DNA of 64,000 bases from NCBI RefSeq assembly GCF_015832195.1, contig NC_052027.1:18636688-18700687 (forward strand), read 5' to 3'. The notes under the pieces are model-generated. The model did not search any database. It worked only from the letters and a program-made list of their open reading frames with translations, and was not told the DNA's origin. Position 1 is the first letter of the stretch; the number at the start of each line of letters is the position of its first letter. Shown piece after piece: positions 24,668 to 38,320 of this stretch. This DNA comes from Motacilla alba alba (Eukaryota > Chordata > Aves > Passeriformes > Motacillidae). A program made the translations under genes and the position numbers.

Positions 24668-24799
24668 CCTCTGTGCTGCTGGTAACGCACGGGTGCGAGC
24701 ATTAATCACAGCCCAGAAACGCACAGCTCAGTGCCTCTGTGCTGCTGGTAACGCACGGGTGCGAGCATTAACCACAGCCCAGAAACGCACAGCTCAGTG
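24668..24799. repeat. 66-bp tandem duplication
   Basis: Two adjacent copies (24668-24733 and 24734-24799) differ by a single visible base (ATTAATCAC against ATTAACCAC), and the start of a third follows. Near identity suggests a recent duplication. Each copy carries several CpGs (AACGCACGGGTGCGAGC). Confidence 0.93.
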
Positions 24800-27700
24800 C
24801 CTCTGTCCTGCCAGCTGAAGAGCGGCACGGCGCAGACCCTTAGGCAGGTTAGAATCAAACTCCACCAAAGAAAATCCCGGCACTGCCCTCGCCCATTTTT
24901 TGTTCTGTGTCTCACAGATGGATTTATCCACAAGGGTGAATTTCTGACAAGTTTATTAACTTTTAGGGAAAAAAAACCAACAACTTAAAATTCTTCAGTT
25001 GTGGTGTTTGTCATCAAGGTCCTTACCTTAAAGGTCCTGGATTGAATTACTATGACCTCAGGCCACTCTATTAATTAAAAAAAATCATGGGCAAGAGCAT
25101 TAAACAGACTTTAATTAACGGGCATCACACCTTTAATTACTTTTTCCAATACCTGCAGACAAACTCTCATTAGTGAGAGGAGTTGCCTCATGGTCTTAAG
25201 GCCAAATTCCCAGGAATGAGTACTACATGAAGACCTTCAAGGGCAGCTTTTTCTCTTGATTCAAGATCAATATTTACTTTCATGGCATATGCTGAAAAGC
25301 CAAGATCTTCACAAAAGCAATACAGATGTGAAAAAGATACTACAAAATAAAATTTATTTTATTTTCTATCACTATGTTCTAAAAATCATTAGGAGATTGA
25401 ATAACAAATAGACGGTACAAATTTCTCAACTATTGAATGTTTTATTCCACTATGGCAAACACTGAAATCAGTCTGTGCCAACATAAATTGGGATAAATGG
25501 CATAAAAATTCCAATTCATGCACAAAATAAAAATAATCACATGATTTGAGATATCAAATACCAAGCAGAGAAGCCACCACAAATTACCCAATTCAACAAG
25601 TCATCAGAACAAGTTCTCAGCACAGAATTGCATGCAGCACTGAGTCCCCGTGCAGATGTGGCCAGCTGCCTGCTCTGGGTGTTACTGCACCTCCCACTGT
25701 ACAGCGGGAGAGGATTGACAGCCCTGGCACTGGGAAATTCCCCTGAAAGCAGATCTGTGTGAAACAGCCTGCCGGCAATCTGCAAAGCGAGCTGTCCCAG
25801 GCAGATCTGCTTCACTCGCTCGACCAAAGGCAACAAATGAATCCATTCTCAGGAGGAAATCTCGGGTCACCATGAAAGGCATCCCAAGAAGAATTACAAA
25901 TTATATTATATGTATCATTGCTGAGCACTTCTGCAACCCCCGCTCGGAAAAACAAACAAAATCCCTCATCCCAAAAAAACAGCATTCTGCACCACTACTT
26001 TATTTCTGGGCTGCTTCTACAGAAGTTATGATTTAAGATGAGCTTAAATAAGACTTAATTCTGGGAAGTAGTAGATCAACCACTGTAAACAGAGTCACAG
26101 TAGTCTGCATTTCCATTAGAGTACATTAAACAGGCCTATCTGGAGAGCATAATAAAACAGCTAACTACAGAACAAAAAAAATTAGGTATTAATGGCAACA
26201 GCCTGATTAAAACATGCTGCTAAGACATCAGATCTTGGAAATATTCTTTATTATAATTGACAGATTTCTTGCAGCGGCCAACTTACCGATTCCTTTATCT
26301 GCCACATATTTTACTGACTTTCTGCTATGATAACAAAAAGCTAATTTAGGAAACCAGAAAGTCACATACACATGTGGAGAAAAACTGGCAAAAAGCCTCT
26401 TCTCCTCCGTTTACAAAATATATGAACAGCACTTACTCCTGGAAGCAAGCTCTGGCTACCACTGTGCAGAGATTTGTACGCCAGAAAACCCATGGCCAAA
26501 ACCAAAATACAGTGATTAAAGTGACTGCTCTGGGCTGCCTCCTCCAGCTGCCCCTGCCTGCCAAGCAGGGACACGTTCTGCTCCACACCGCAGGCAGGGA
26601 CATTAAATAGTGACCTCTGCATTCAATCACCTCCACCCGCCTTCCTCCTCTTCCCTTCAACAGCTTCCCAAAGGAGCCAGAATTTGGTGCAGCAGCAGCA
26701 CTGGCAGCCCGCAGCAGGCTCGCTCGAGGATCCTTCCAAAAATATCTTGTTAATCAAAATTAGAGATCATTTCTACTTAATGGTCTTGAAAACGCTGCAT
26801 TATGCACCTACCAAAACCTACAGTGCAACAGGCAGAACATGGCAAATTTGCCTCCCCCAAGCCAACATCACCCTATCTGCTCCCTCAGAGGTAGTGTGAA
26901 AAACTAGACTACTCATCTGAAATTCCCTCTCCTCACGCTGTAAAAGCACAGCTGTACAAAACACCATGGCTACATCGACTGCCTTGGCTGGGGAACTGCT
27001 TCAGTTCCACAAACTATTTCACAAATACATACGATTAATTAAAAAAAATATTTGCTGAACACTTCAACAATGGCTGAAAATTTTCCCTGAAAAATTCAGG
27101 TACCTGGTATTTTCCCTGGTACCTGAAAATACCTGAGGGAGTCTCCTTGGTAAGGAGGCAAGAATTGATGGCGTGGGAAGAAACAGGGCAGCAGATGTGC
27201 CACAGAGAAAGCAGGGTGGAATAAATTTTAATGCTGTGGTCTGGCAGGGCTCCTTAATATTTCCTCTGTCAACTGCAGCTTTCACACCTCAACAGTTGTG
27301 ACTGTGAGGCTGTGTTCACTTCAGCCCAACAATGAACTCAGGCCTGGGTCTAACTTTAGACCATGAGATTACTTCATGAATTCACAGCTCTCACTAAGAT
27401 CACGTCCCATTTAGGTAACTCCTACAAAACTCTGAATAAAGTGTTGTTTTTTCTGCTCAGAGTACCTGTACTCGTGCAAACTGTGGTTAAAACAAGATTT
27501 CAGTTATCTGGCAGGCAAGATTTGGATGAAGTCAGTGGTAAAACTACACTGATCTCCAGGTAAATAACACCAGGGTTGGCTGCAATACTTGTTAACATCA
27601 GCATCAGAAAGAATTTCTCTGACAGAGGATGGGTTTGTGCTCAAGGAGCAGGGCTGCACCCCAGGAGCACCCTTTGAGCCTTTCTGCCAGCTCTCCTGGG

Positions 27701-29550
27701 AAACTCCTGCATCAACCATCCAGAGTCAGTTAAGAGGGACTAAAAATTAGCACAATTATCATTTTGTCTTTGCTCACAGAAGAACCAAGCTCTGGGCTGA
27801 GCCCAGCTCCTGAGTCCAGCCAAGGGCAGCAGTTTGGGCACCCCAACCACAGGAGGGGAGGAAGGAAGACAAAGGGAGAAGGATCCTCTACACTCCATGC
27901 AGAAAACAGTCAATTCCATACTCTTTTTTGCTTAGCAAACATGACATTCCTCTTTACTGGGCAGCAAAAGACAAGTGTGATAGTGAGATTTTACTGAAAA
28001 TGTAAAAGCATTATAATTTTTTTTTTTTTGTGAGTGAAATATAATTAAGTGAACGTGTTGAAGATGTTGTTTCCCAGACCAAAGGTTTCAAATCTAGGTG
28101 TTCTTTTTTTGGTCACCGAGACTGAGTCTTAAATGACTTTGTTACATAAAAGATGGCAAAACAAAACCAATCAAAGACCAGCTGAAAAAATCCAAGCCAG
28201 AAGCCCTGCCATCCATTTCAAAAGGAAATGAAAGTCACAGCAAGGTCACGACAGAAGAAATTGTAAAACTGGGGCTAAAGCAGTATTTCAATGCACTAAA
28301 TCCTACCTTATAGCTGTGTTGTCATGTGATGGCAAAGAGAGACAAATTCAATTTGTGAAAGCTCAGATTTGAATAATTCCCCCTGAAGAGAAAATATTTG
28401 TTATCCTCCCTCTGTTTGGTTGGTTTTGTGTTTTTTTTGGATATTGCTTCTGTTACTGGATATTCAGGTTTAACCTACCCCCACTCCAATGGCTGTTATT
28501 CCATGGCTGTGATCCTGTAACACAAATTAAATTCTGGGTGTTCAGTGTCCCTTGTGGGTATGAACACAGTCAGGATGTGCTACAGCAACCATGCTTCAAA
28601 CATTCCTTCTGAGATGTTCACTTGCAACGGAGTCATATTAAAAGTAAATCCAATAAATTGTGCACAGTCTCCTTCATAAGGGTTTGAAGCAAAAGGTGCA
28701 ATAGAAAGGTAAAAAAATATTCCACTTATTTCAACTGGAGCCTATTTTTAGAAGTACTACAGGCTTTTATTGCAGTTTAAATTAAGCATGCTCTGAACAC
28801 CTTTTCTCACATTATTCTCCTTTGCTACATGTGGAAAAAAATTCAGACCATCAAGAAAATGAGCTCTCTAAAAGAGCTGTGAAATCTGATATCGCACTTT
28901 CCAGCAATGTTTCTTTTATTCCCATTTTATTTCTCCCCAGATTCCCTACCTGGAAGGCAAAACAGCCCTCAAGAGAGGATAGAAATGCTTTAAAATATGA
29001 ACAGAAAAGCAGATGGATTTAAAATGTTAGGAAAAGACACGGACGGGTGGATGCTGCCTTTGGGATGGATCTGGAATAAAGCAGGGTCACTGCTCAGGGC
29101 ACTGTACAAGATCCTGAGGGGATCCCTGGGACTTGCATCCAAGTGACCACATTCTCTTCCTAAACCACAGTGAAATGAGAAAAAAAAAAATCACATTTGG
29201 CACTACAAACACAGGGAAAAGTTGGATTTCCACTTTGGTTTTGCTACCTGATGTGCAGCCTCATGGTCTCCCACATGAGAGAGACACTGCGCCCCTCCAG
29301 CCAAGCTGGACAGAATATCCAAGATTTTAATCCACTGAGCAGCAGAACAATCCCAACCCATCTCCCACAAAGAATCCATTGTGGAGAACAAAATCCCTTT
29401 GTCCTTCAGAAGGGGCTCCAAAATCCCTTGTGCAGAGGGAGAGCAGAGCGAGGGAGCAGCGACAACTGCGCGGGGCAGGGGCACCCTGGGAACCCTCAGC
29501 GAGGCAGGGGAGCCTTCCAGAGGGAAACCAGATCCTCCCTGAGCATGGCA

Positions 29551-29680
29551 AAGGAGCGGGATGTGCCAGCCTGCCCCTTCCTCCTGGATGTGCCAGCCTG
29601 CCCCTTCCTCTGGGCAAGGAGCGGGATGTGCCAGCCTGCCCCTTCCTCCTGGATGTGCCAGCCTGCCCCTTCCTCCTGGC
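29551..29680. repeat. 27-bp repeat with higher-order unit
   Basis: Four copies of a core ATGTGCCAGCCTGCCCCTTC followed by CTCCTGG or a variant, arranged in pairs, each pair preceded by AAGGAGCGGG. This is a short GC-rich minisatellite; the overlapping frames on both strands are not genes. Confidence 0.9.
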
Positions 29681-32600
29681 AGGGCTCAGACAGGGCCCAG
29701 CCACTGCCCCAGAGAGGAAAACAAAGCAAATGCAGCTCAGCACAAGCCCTGCATGGTGCATAATACAGGACCTTCAGCCTCTGGATCTGTGTTATTCTGA
29801 GGTACAGCTCAACACTCCCTCAGATGCTGCTCTCATGCAGTGTTTTATTGTCCAGGAACTTGTGACAGCTTCTAGAAAAGTGCAGCTTATGAGACTCAGA
29901 GGAAAGGATTCCATCTAATTTCTCCAAGGTTATGGATGTTGGTGCAAAGAAACTCATAAAAGCTAAAATATCAGCATTGTTCCTGATGGGACTGTCTTCC
30001 AAAACAAACAGGTACACAGCACCACTAAGGAAAAAGTTGAAACTAAATCTGTGCCTCTAACAGAGCAGTTTTTAATCTTGGGTTCATGACACACAACTAC
30101 TACTTGATTTTAATGGAGGAAAAGAAAATGATTATGAAGGGATGTACAGAAAAAAAAATCAGCTAACCAGAGAGCAACAAAGCTTTCAAACTGTGGCTCC
30201 ACTACAAGGTTTAGCTGTGCAAAAGCTGGTAGCCCAGAATGAATTCCTGCCCAGAAGGACTGAAGGTGGTGGATGTGAATTCAAGCACTCCCACCCAGGC
30301 CAGCAGCAGTGCTGGGATGGCTGGAGGCTGTCCCAGGGATAAAAGGGAGCCAGTCCTGTGGTGCCAGGGGATGGATGGCAGCACTGGCCAGCCCAGAGCC
30401 TGGCTGCTTATTTCACAAGCAGGGGGTGCTTTGTGGGGCCAAGTTGCAGGGTCACTCCAAATCACTGTTCTCTCCAAGGGGAAGAGAAGGCAGGGCAGAT
30501 AGAGGGAGGGATTGTGTTTGCTACCAAGAAATTACATGCTGTCTGGGCAGCCTTTCTCACAGTTTTCTGGGCACTGAGGACAGGTTTTCCAGAACTCTTG
30601 GAAAAACAAGAACAAGCAGAGGTTCTTATTTTTGAAGTTATCTTGACAGTCATGGGGTTGGAAGGGGTGAGCAGCACCAAAGTTACATTCTGCCTTTAAT
30701 TAGGGCTGTGTCTTCCTGCTCCATACCTAACTAGTCCTTAGCTGAATCTCCTTTTTGACAACAACTCCAGGCTCCTTCTCTATTTAATTCAGAGCTGCAG
30801 AAGCAACTCAACCCTGACAGAACCCAGAAACGACATGAAGTGCAGATGGGTTGGTAAAACAAAGGTAACCAAACCACATCAGCTGTGTGTTTGTGACCCA
30901 CCACTCACATCACACTATTCCCACAGGAGGCAGAAATCAAACCTCTCACTGCACTACTGGGATATAATTCCCCAGTGAATCACCTGGTAAAACCTTCCCC
31001 ATCTCACTTGAAAAACATTTCTGCAGATCTCTACCCCCTTATCACACATTTAAGATGTTCCAGCCCATAAGTAAGCAGGGGTTGTATGAACTGTGAAGTT
31101 TTTAATGGAACCAAACAGCAATGCTGGGGGCAGTGAGACACTGCATAATTAATTAAAAGGTTTGGAAGCCCTGCTTCAGGTCATAAATGGGCTCAGCCTG
31201 GCTTGCACTGCAGGAACACAGCTGGACTGCTATTTCATTAAGTCTCTGATCCCAACTCATCCTGCAAAGAGAATATAAAAATTAACATCTGTGGGCACAT
31301 TCCTTTTATCCAACTCAACAGGCTCTGATCTCAAGGAACTGACCTGGGGAGGTCGTGTGGCTCAGACAGGGGAATTTCAAATTCTTCCCAGCATTGTCTG
31401 CAGGGCCTCGTTCCTTTTATCACCTAAAAAGACTCAACGCCACCCACATAAGGAGATTCCATCACCTCCGTTTCGGTGGGGTCCACTACAGAGGGACCAA
31501 AGTCACAGTATTTGGGTTCAAAAGCTCCTGTTTCTCCTCCATGACTGCTGAGCACAAAGTAAGGATCAAGCCCGTACAGCATCAGTCCAAGAATCATTGT
31601 TCTTACCTGCTTAGCTGAGTAATGACATATTTTATTTGAACATCTTAAACAGGTAAAAGCAACTTCCTTTACTAAGAGGTCACAGTAAGGTTTAGCAGCT
31701 GTGGCAAAATATTCCAACTGAGGCGCTTGGAAAGCTGCTGTCAGCTTTATCCCAGACTTCCGTCAGTTCAAGCAGTTACAGCTCTTTATTCCCCACTGTA
31801 AATAAGGATAACAGTCATTGTTTATTTCACAGGGCTGGCTAAAAGTTGCATTACCTGGACTTCTGTGAGAGCAAGGCTTCTGCAGAGAGGATTAAAAATA
31901 TATGCAAATGCGAGCATTAAAATGTTTGTCATCACACTTGTTGCTAAACACACCAGTTGAGAAACTCTTGAACTCAAACAGGGTAGCGTTCAATTTACTG
32001 TACTGCAAAGAACGACTCAGAACATGCACAGATTAGCTGTTAAGGCAAGATAATGTACCTCAAAGCAGTCACACTCTTAGATATTTGGGCTTTTAAGAGT
32101 TTTTCAAGAAAGATAACAATTTTTAAAACTTTTCTTTTGTGATGAGCCGAGTTAAATACATGGATTATGTAACACTAGAGAGAAGCATTTTTGAAGATAG
32201 AGAGCCCAGCCAAGGCTCTGTAAACATCCTTGCTAATGCTGGAATTCCTATTTCTGCTACCTTTGGTAAATGGCTCAGTGTGATGCCTGCAGCAGGACAA
32301 GAGCAGAGTGTTCACCTCTGGGTTTGGAGTGTTCAGCAGGAAAAGTGTGCACGTCAGCATCGGCCCAGCTGGCCCGGGGAGATTCAATCCACGCCAAGCA
32401 CAGAGCGGCTGCGAGAGCTCCGAGATGGCACAGCAGGAAACCTGCAGGGTGGGGGCTAAACAAGCACCAGTGCTCACCAGATGTCTGAGGAGGACATCTA
32501 AATGGGATCCGGAGCATGAGGAAGAATATTAAATAAAATTTTAAAAACCCCCTTCAATGCCATAAATATTTATACTAAATCCAAGGAACTGGCCGGGTTC

Positions 32601-34413
32601 AGACTTGCCTTATATGAATCATACAGCACTTCCCTCATTTCATGGGTTCTGGAGAAAAGCACCACAGAGGAGCTGCCACACTTGTGTCGGCTTCTTTTTC
32701 TCTATGGTAAGAACAGTTTTTGTCGAGCTGCTTTAGAAGATGTTGCTTTCCAAAGAATATAAACAGAACAACTGAATAGTCCTATTTTACTTGGCTAGCT
32801 CTTGTGTGGCATTTACTGATCTTCCCAGATCATTTAGATTCATAGAAATAGTTTCCCTTTGCCTGGACAATTTAATTTTCTTTACAGGGATATTTAATTA
32901 CAATCAGCAGAGCATCACAGAAAACAACTCCAATGTTGTAATCAGGAGCCAAGAAATCATATTTTCTGAAAGGTTCTGCTTTGAAAGTGTCCAAACCTGC
33001 TACTGTCACAAGTATCTTCACTTACTTTCAGAAGTGAGACCTAGTAAACATTAGCAATTAAGTAACAAAATTTAAAGCGTCAATATCATCTCCAAAGTGC
33101 AAGCACAGTGGGTTGATATCATTTGCAAAAGAAATAAATCCCCACTCATTCCCAAAAGAACAACAGCTACTCAAAAAGATCCATTTGGCAGTTTTGGGTT
33201 TTACTCCTCTCATGCAGAAGATGGCTGGGCTGGACACTGTAGGTTGTAACTACAAAGGATATTGCCAACCTGCTGATCTGAGATTTTGAGTTAAAACAAA
33301 ACATAATAAATGTTCCAAATTGGTTTATATTCCTATACAAGAGTGCATTTCTACCCTGGGCAAAAAAAAACCCTGACTAAATCTCTCTCACATCTAACTA
33401 CAACCCATATTTAAATGCAAAAAAAAACCTATTTCTGCATGCTGAGAAATAAATATTAAGCCTCACAAGGCAGGAAAGTGCAGTGCTGAGAGGTTTCCAT
33501 GCCTGCCCTGTCAAATGGGTTTCCAGGAAAATCTACTGCTTTTTAAACACAACTGGTTCCAAACTTTCCCTGGGAGAGCAAATATATTTCCTGGAACCTG
33601 CTAGCAACATTTGGAAGAATAGGAGGAAAGTTATACACTACAATGCCTGGTTCTCACAGCTGACAGGGAACACTCCAGAGTGATGAGGAGTGAAAAGGAG
33701 CATGTCTTTAAATAATCAGAGACTCTTGTAACAAGGGGAATTAGGAGACAACAGGAGCCATGGGTTCTGTGAGGGAACTGAGCTGACACCAGCCTGGTGA
33801 AGGCAACTTCCTTTCCTCCCTGTGTGCCACCAAGGCTGCAACATTCCACCTTATCCTAAAAATTATCTGCTTCTACCATGAACACCACTTGTGGATGAGC
33901 TTTTTCTCCAAAACCGAAATAAGGCACAAGAATCACACGCATTTTCGGGGGGAAAAGCTGGGCTGCACCAAGTGTTACTATGTGTAACAAGTTCTTGCTT
34001 TTAACACTAGCAACAACCAAGTTTAAAAGAAAAGGGAAAAAAAGTGTTGCTTAAAAAAAAAAACAAAAAACTGTTACCAAACAGTGCCATGAAATTTAGG
34101 CAAGGAAACACTCTAAACTCCTGTTTAAAAAAAACAATCTCATATCAACCAGCGCTGTGAAACTTAGATAAGGAATGATTCCAACCTCAGTTTCACACTG
34201 TTGTCCCCACCATCCATATCACCCTGAGATTTAAGGACTGCCATTCCTATTAAAATGGGATGTCTGAAGACCTTTGATGGAGTCCCATCACCTCACCTTT
34301 GGCTGGACTTTTCCTTTGGCTGGAAGCAATGCTGAGGTGCTGCTGGGTACCTCAGCTTCCCCAAGGTTGCACAAGAAGCTGCACTGAGACATTTCTTAAC
34401 AAGAATGACCTTT

Positions 34414-34643
34414 TCTAAGGGAATGGCCTCAAGTTGCATCAGGGGAGGGTTAGGGTGGATCTCAGGGAAAGGTTCTACCCCAGAGGGTGCTGGGCACTGC
34501 CCAGGCTCCCCAGGGAATGGGCACGGCCCTCAGAACTCCAGGAGCTCCCAGGGATGCCCAGAGTGGGATTGCTGGGGGCCGTGCAGGGCCAGGAGCTGGA
34601 CCCACGGTCCCTGTGTGTCCCTTCCAGCTCAGGACATTCTGTG
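34414..34643 (+). mobile_element. CR1 LINE fragment
   Basis: Starts GGGAATGGCCTCAAGTTGCA, followed by CAGGGGAGGGTTAGGGTGGA, CTGCCCAGGCTCCCCAGGGA and an end CCTTCCAGCTCAGGACATTC TGTG. The order of blocks is the 3' untranslated region of an avian CR1. It is GC-shifted and diverged in the middle. Non-coding. Confidence 0.85.
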
Positions 34644-36620
34644 AACTGAAGTCCCCCACGCTTGCCTTACCCTCCAGTCAGTGCCAGCTACTCCTGCTAT
34701 TAAAACCAAACCTCTTCCAGCTCCATCCATCTGAGACGCGAGGTTTACAAGTGGGCAGAGATAACCCTAATTAAGAGCTCAACTGCCTGCTCAGTGCCCT
34801 GGAGGCTCCATGTGCCCCCATCCCTCCCAGGACACACACCAGTGCTCCCTGAGCTCCTCTCACCCCTGAGCCCCCTGGCAGGGAAGGCTGAGAATGAGAA
34901 CATGTAAAAGAGCTGGGAGATGAAGCACCAGGGCCAATCTGCCCCCAGGAAATCCCGAGGGAGCCTGCTGGCACTGCTGCCTCTGTCGCTGCCTCATCCC
35001 ACAGTTATCCCCAAAGGCGGGGACAAACAATGCCCCTGTGTGTGCAGCTATCCGTGCTGATCTGGAGGGCAATTTGCAGGGGGATGATCCAGGCTGCAGG
35101 AAAAACTGGCTGCCTTTAAAGAAGGAATTCAACCCCAAAGCCCTCCCGGTTCTCTAACGCTGAGGAAGTATAAAGCCATTCTTGTAAACACTTCTCCAGG
35201 AACGTGTGTTCACCACTACCTCACACTATTATCAGTGAGAAATTATAGGCTCTGTCCTGCTGGATTATTGTTAGTGTAAACAACTTTGCTAAATTGCTTG
35301 GCACTGTGTCTGCATGCAGCATGTTCAAACTCTGCAGTCTATTCAGCCAAAATCAAATATAAAGGCCCATCTGTATTAAACCTCGAGAAGAAATTAATAG
35401 ACTACTATTTTCATGCAAAGCAGATATTTAAAAAAGGCAAAGCCAATACATATGGATGAACTTTTTCATTCATAATTTTAGATGCCACACAATGAAGACT
35501 GTTGTTTAAGCTTTATTTTTTCTCTAACAGCTCTCCATACAATGCACTGCATTGTTCAAACTCTGGAGCAATTTAAGCTTTTTCAATGTCTCCTAAAATC
35601 CCTGGATTTATATCCAAAGAGAGCTGGCACTGTAACAAATTTGACTTGTGAGTAACAAGTTACAGCCTTTAAGCAAATTGCTCATTAACACAGACTTCAA
35701 CTTACTGCTACAAACCTCACTACCTTTTATCTCAGGAAAAAAAATATGCTGCCTATCTTATCTACAGAAAGCTGTGGGATAACACTCTATTATATTTGGG
35801 GTTTTAATTTCCTTGTTTGAGTTCTCAGTACAAATGCTGAACTAGCATCCAGGGCGAGAACAACAGAACTCCAGGGAAAAAAAGAAGTTCAAGTATGACC
35901 TAAATCTATCCTGCCTTTGATGAAGGAGGAAAATAAACTGAATTTTGATGTCAGTCCTGAAGAGGATATTCCCAACTTCATGCTAGGAGGAAATGAGCAA
36001 GAAAAGCCCAACTGTGAAGCTGAGGCTCTTTGTTTTTTTCCTGAAGATGAAAGAGATTGAAAATGCAAAACCCACTGAATGTCCTATAAATGGGGAGCGT
36101 TCTGTAGGTGCATCTTAATTTACATGGCTTTGAACAGAAATGTTACACTGTGCTACAAATAAGAACACCTAATTTGCCGTGAAGGAGATTTTTATCCAAT
36201 TCTTAGCAGAAGAATAGTGCTTAAGTAATTTTACATATTTAGAAACTAACCCAAACTTCGCAGTTAATAGGAGAAACTGATGTTAGAGAAAGAGAAAAAT
36301 GCAAGGTCAGCAGAGAGAGCTGATGGAAACTCTTTTTTATAACTTAAGAAAACATGTTGCATTTCATTAAAAAGCAAATGAAGTTAGCAGGATCTGTGCC
36401 TCTGATAGCAAACATCTGAAGCGGCCTTTTCGGGAGGACACAGACATTTTCAGGATGCTTTGCAGTGCCCTGAGAGGACACCTAGCTCTGCAAGCCAGGG
36501 AACGCTCCAGCCTTACAGGAAGTCAGTGAAATAATTATGTAATATGCCTCTAACTAATGAAAGCTGTCCTGCAACCAAAAAGGGGTGTTTTGCTAGAAAT
36601 CTGGATCCAATTTTCTTCAT

Positions 36621-36641
36621 TAAAAAAAAAAAAAAAAAAAA
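36621..36641. repeat. Poly(A) tract
   Basis: An uninterrupted A run of about 20 in intron 1. No retroposed sequence is recognised upstream of it. Confidence 0.85.
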
Positions 36642-37559
36642 TCCCAGTCTTCTGGACTATCCAGAGAACTCTGCATAACTGTTCTGAGTGCTCCAAGTAA
36701 CATGCCTGGGGGATTTCTTAGCATCTTATTGCATTTCTTTATACCTTTCCCAGCACAGCAGTTCCAACCCTGAGAATGCAGCAATAACCCAGAGCATCTG
36801 AAACTGGGAGAGAGAGAGGAAGGAAGGCAGAAATCTGCCTTCCAACACAGCACCATCTGTGATAAACAACAGAACGAAAGGGATCTGCCTGGAGACTGCT
36901 CCTGCTCATGCATATTCCGTGGGAAAGCAGGAGCCAGAACTGGCTGGACAGCCCTGGAGTCAAAGAGCAGCATCACCTGTGCTCTGTTTTGTTTAACTCT
37001 GAGCACTCCATTACCTCAGCACCGGGCTCACAAGGAATATTGAGCTGGAGTGAAGCGAGTTTCCACCACAAAACGAGATGCAGATGTTCCAGCCCTGAAT
37101 ACCTGGCCGGATCGAGTGGCTGTCATTCGATAGGCAGCGCTGGGAATGCCAGCCTGCCTCCGAACGCTGCTTCTCCCTGGCCTCTGCACCTCAGCCAGGG
37201 CTCCCAGGAGCTTCCCCACGGCCCTGAGCTCATTAGGAGGAAAACAATGATCTGAAAGCACCACTCATTAAACTGGCCATTGTTGATCACTGGCAGCAAA
37301 TGTTGAGTAGAAGAACATCAGATGTATTCACGCTAAAGATGAGCGTCCAGATGCCAAGGCAACAATTCTCTAATTATTTCTTCTTTTCTTTCCTATTGCA
37401 CCAAAACTGTCACAATAAAGTGCTTGAAACTGTTGATCATCACTAACATAACTGTCCTTTTCCACTGGTGAGGACTAAGTATCCCCATTTCAATGATTTA
37501 AAATTTTTCTTTCACTGGAAAGGGATACAAAACTCAAATGTCTATTTTATGCAATTTGT

Positions 37560-37592
37560 TAAAAAAAAAACAAAAACAAAAACAAAAACCAA
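37560..37592. repeat. (CAAAA)n microsatellite
   Basis: A10 followed by four CAAAA/CAAAAA units. Confidence 0.9.
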
Positions 37593-37869
37593 CTCATTAA
37601 CATTCAGATTTTCCTCCAACAGCATCAGTTGGATTTGATATTACCATGGGGCATCACTGGGGCTCAAAGCTAGTAATGAGATTAAGAAAACCCTCCAAAG
37701 GACACAAATAATCAGTGTAAAACAAACAACCTCAAGGAAAGGAAATAGCTTTATCCTGTGCTTCAGAGTTATGGACCCCCTTTCTAAAACTCTTTCCCCT
37801 CATTTCTGGTTATAATCCTTTTCCTGGCTGTGGCTGTTTTAATTACATGAGCGTGCAGAAATTTCCAAG

Positions 37870-38045
37870 AGGCTACAAAGGCACCTTTAGAGGTCATTTA
37901 GGAACCTCCTGCTCAAAACCAGCCTCAGGCAGGGTAGGATGCTCAGGTGGGGTTTGAGTATCTCCAAAGGTGGGGGCTGCACAGCCTCTCTGGAGAACCT
38001 GTCACCAACCTCACAACAAACACTAAAAGAAATCACCCCATCTTT
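37870..38045 (-). mobile_element. CR1 LINE fragment, reverse orientation
   Basis: On the plus strand it reads CACCTTTAGAGGTCATTTAG, then GGTTTGAGTATCTCCAAAGG, TGCACAGCCTCTCTGGAGAA and CACCAACCTCACAACAAACA. The reverse complement gives the CR1 order, with TAAATGACCTCTAAAGGTGC near the 3' end. The terminal ATTCTGTG repeats are not preserved. Confidence 0.85.
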
Positions 38046-38240
38046 GAGAAAACAGCCAACCTCAGCTGAGCTTTCACCTGCAGAGCTGAACCTGCAGCAC
38101 AGCCTCACTTTTGGACAGCTAATGGGAGAACTTCCAGCTCTCCCAGTCCCAGCCCAGCCCCAGCAGAAGGACAATTTGCTGTCCACAAGGCAGATCCCGT
38201 CTATGTTATCACCATTTCTCCTCTTCCCCCGGAGAGGAGG

Positions 38241-38320
38241 CCAAAATCAGAGATGCGTTGAATGAACTAAACAGCACCTGTTTCCAAAATCAGAGATGTG
38301 TTGAATGAACTAGACAGCAC
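38241..38320. repeat. 43-bp tandem duplication
   Basis: CCAAAATCAGAGATGCGTTG begins copy 1 and CCAAAATCAGAGATGTGTTG begins copy 2 at 38284; both continue AATGAACTA and ACAGCAC. Confidence 0.92.

Noticed and set aside
29197..29918. Frames of 144-188 codons over the 27-bp repeat
   Set aside because: Several overlapping open frames on both strands caused by the repeat; no homology recognised.
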